Positions 14,507 to 14,872 of a DNA stretch of 14,872 bases are shown here, piece after piece. The DNA comes from JAABSQ01 sp964573705 (GTDB lineage Bacteria; Desulfobacterota; Desulfobacteria; Desulfobacterales; Desulfococcaceae), in assembly GCA_964573705.1 (NCBI GenBank), contig CAZNLT010000146.1, forward strand, positions 1 to 14,872, given 5' to 3'. The translations under genes and the position numbers were made by a program. Under the pieces are notes generated by a model that was given only the letters and a program-made list of their open reading frames with translations, searched no databases and was not told the DNA's origin. Numbering within the stretch: the stretch's first letter is position 1; each line of letters begins with the position of its first letter.

Positions 14507-14518
14507 TTTGACGGACAC
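14507..14518 (-). promoter_or_regulatory. Shared 12-base motif, site 3
   Basis: On the minus strand this reads GTGTCCGTCAAA, 11 of 12 bases identical to sites 1 and 2. It lies about 70 bases before the DUF4384 start. Its presence before both DUF4384 operon heads and the anti-sigma gene makes it a candidate regulon signature. Confidence 0.5.
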
Positions 14519-14662
14519 GAACATAAAAAGCACAAGCAATTCGATCGAGCGATCCCTTTTTTTTCACGAACCGGGACGGCCGGGGGTGTGGCCGGTTTTC
14601 GCGAATGAAGAACGGCATCTTTCGAACGCAGGCGGATTGTGAGAAGTTTGAATTGGAAAATG

Positions 14663-14691
14663 GATAAAGCACACTATTCAATTTTTGTCAA
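14663..14691 (-). promoter_or_regulatory. Candidate sigma-70 promoter and inverted repeat
   Basis: On the minus strand a perfect TTGACA -35 (14686-14691) is followed after 17 bases by TTTATC (14663-14668), a weak -10. It overlaps a perfect inverted repeat, CAATTTTTG and CAAAAATTG (14679-14687, 14699-14707), in an AT-rich block unlike the surroundings, suggesting a repressor operator. The leader to the ATG would exceed 200 bases. Between this site and the motif at 14507-14518 I see no further feature and no credible gene. Confidence 0.35.
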
Positions 14692-14763
14692 ATTGTACCA
14701 AAAATTGTTGAATTGCCTTTTCGCGGTTTGGGCACGATTTCGACCGCGAAAGGTATTCTTGTC

Positions 14764-14872
14764 CTGAACTCTGATTCGTCTGATGTTTCAGATGAACTGG
14801 GTTTCTGTCTTGAACTTGGATTATGGGGGATTATTGGGATGGACAGGATTAATGCCTCGCTGTAATCCCCTG
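14764..14872. repeat. Truncated copies of the hairpin repeat, right border
   Basis: A shortened module B comes first: CTCTGATTCGTCTGAT, then a small hairpin of TTCGTCTGA and TCAGATGAA around TGTT. It is followed by the left half of module A from TTGAACTTGGATTATGG onward, running off the window. It is the same family as 1-168 and 10821-11624, so the gene cluster is bracketed by these repeats. Confidence 0.85.

Noticed and set aside
14466..14681. Possible 71-residue minus-strand gene
   Set aside because: It would need a TTG start without a ribosome binding site, has no domain or signal peptide, and overlaps the promoter and leader of operon I.
1..14872. tRNA, rRNA, integrase, transposase or replication origin
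   Set aside because: I saw no tRNA-like cloverleaf, rRNA signature, recombinase gene or origin-type repeat on either strand.

Overview
The window is a GC-rich (roughly 58-60% by eye) bacterial fragment. Every credible gene lies on the minus strand, so the order of transcription is from high to low coordinates. Envelope features (signal peptides, a lipoprotein, an OmpA-type peptidoglycan-binding domain, an ECF-like sigma factor with a membrane anti-sigma factor) indicate a Gram-negative bacterium. The gene families and the degenerate TAATCCC/CTGAT repeats make Desulfobacterota (Desulfobacterales-like) my best guess, but this is a weak inference and no marker gene is present. One run of exactly 100 N (11625-11724) is a scaffold gap.

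Layout along the direction of transcription. (1) 14872-14764: truncated copies of the repeat family. (2) 14763-14440: a leader with a candidate sigma-70 promoter and a shared motif. (3) Operon I, 14439-11725: two-domain DUF4384 protein, TPR-OmpA protein, unknown membrane or exported protein, and an exported protein cut by the gap. (4) 11624-10821: a tandem array of a two-module hairpin repeat with a period of about 214-223 bp. (5) 10762-9286: sigma factor and anti-sigma factor. (6) Operon II, 9188-182: a second two-domain DUF4384 protein, caspase-DUF4384, DUF4384 lipoprotein, DUF3160 protein, a second caspase-DUF4384 with an EF-hand loop, a stand-alone subtilisin-propeptide-like protein, and a subtilase carrying the same propeptide. 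(7) 168-1: the repeat family again.

Almost all products except the sigma factor carry signal peptides or membrane anchors. The picture is of an extracytoplasmic proteolytic module: two metacaspase-like cysteine proteases and one subtilase with a trans-acting prodomain. They travel with five DUF4384 proteins (about seven DUF4384 or DUF4384-like domains), an OmpA/TPR wall anchor and a DUF3160 protein. A 12-base motif (minus strand GTGTCCGTCWAA) occurs 70-81 bases upstream of exactly three genes: the anti-sigma gene and the two paralogous DUF4384 genes that head the two operons. In each case a small hairpin lies between the motif and the ribosome binding site. I infer a sigma/anti-sigma-controlled, exported caspase-subtilase system bracketed by repeats. 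I do not know of a described system with this composition, but that rests on memory and not on a search.
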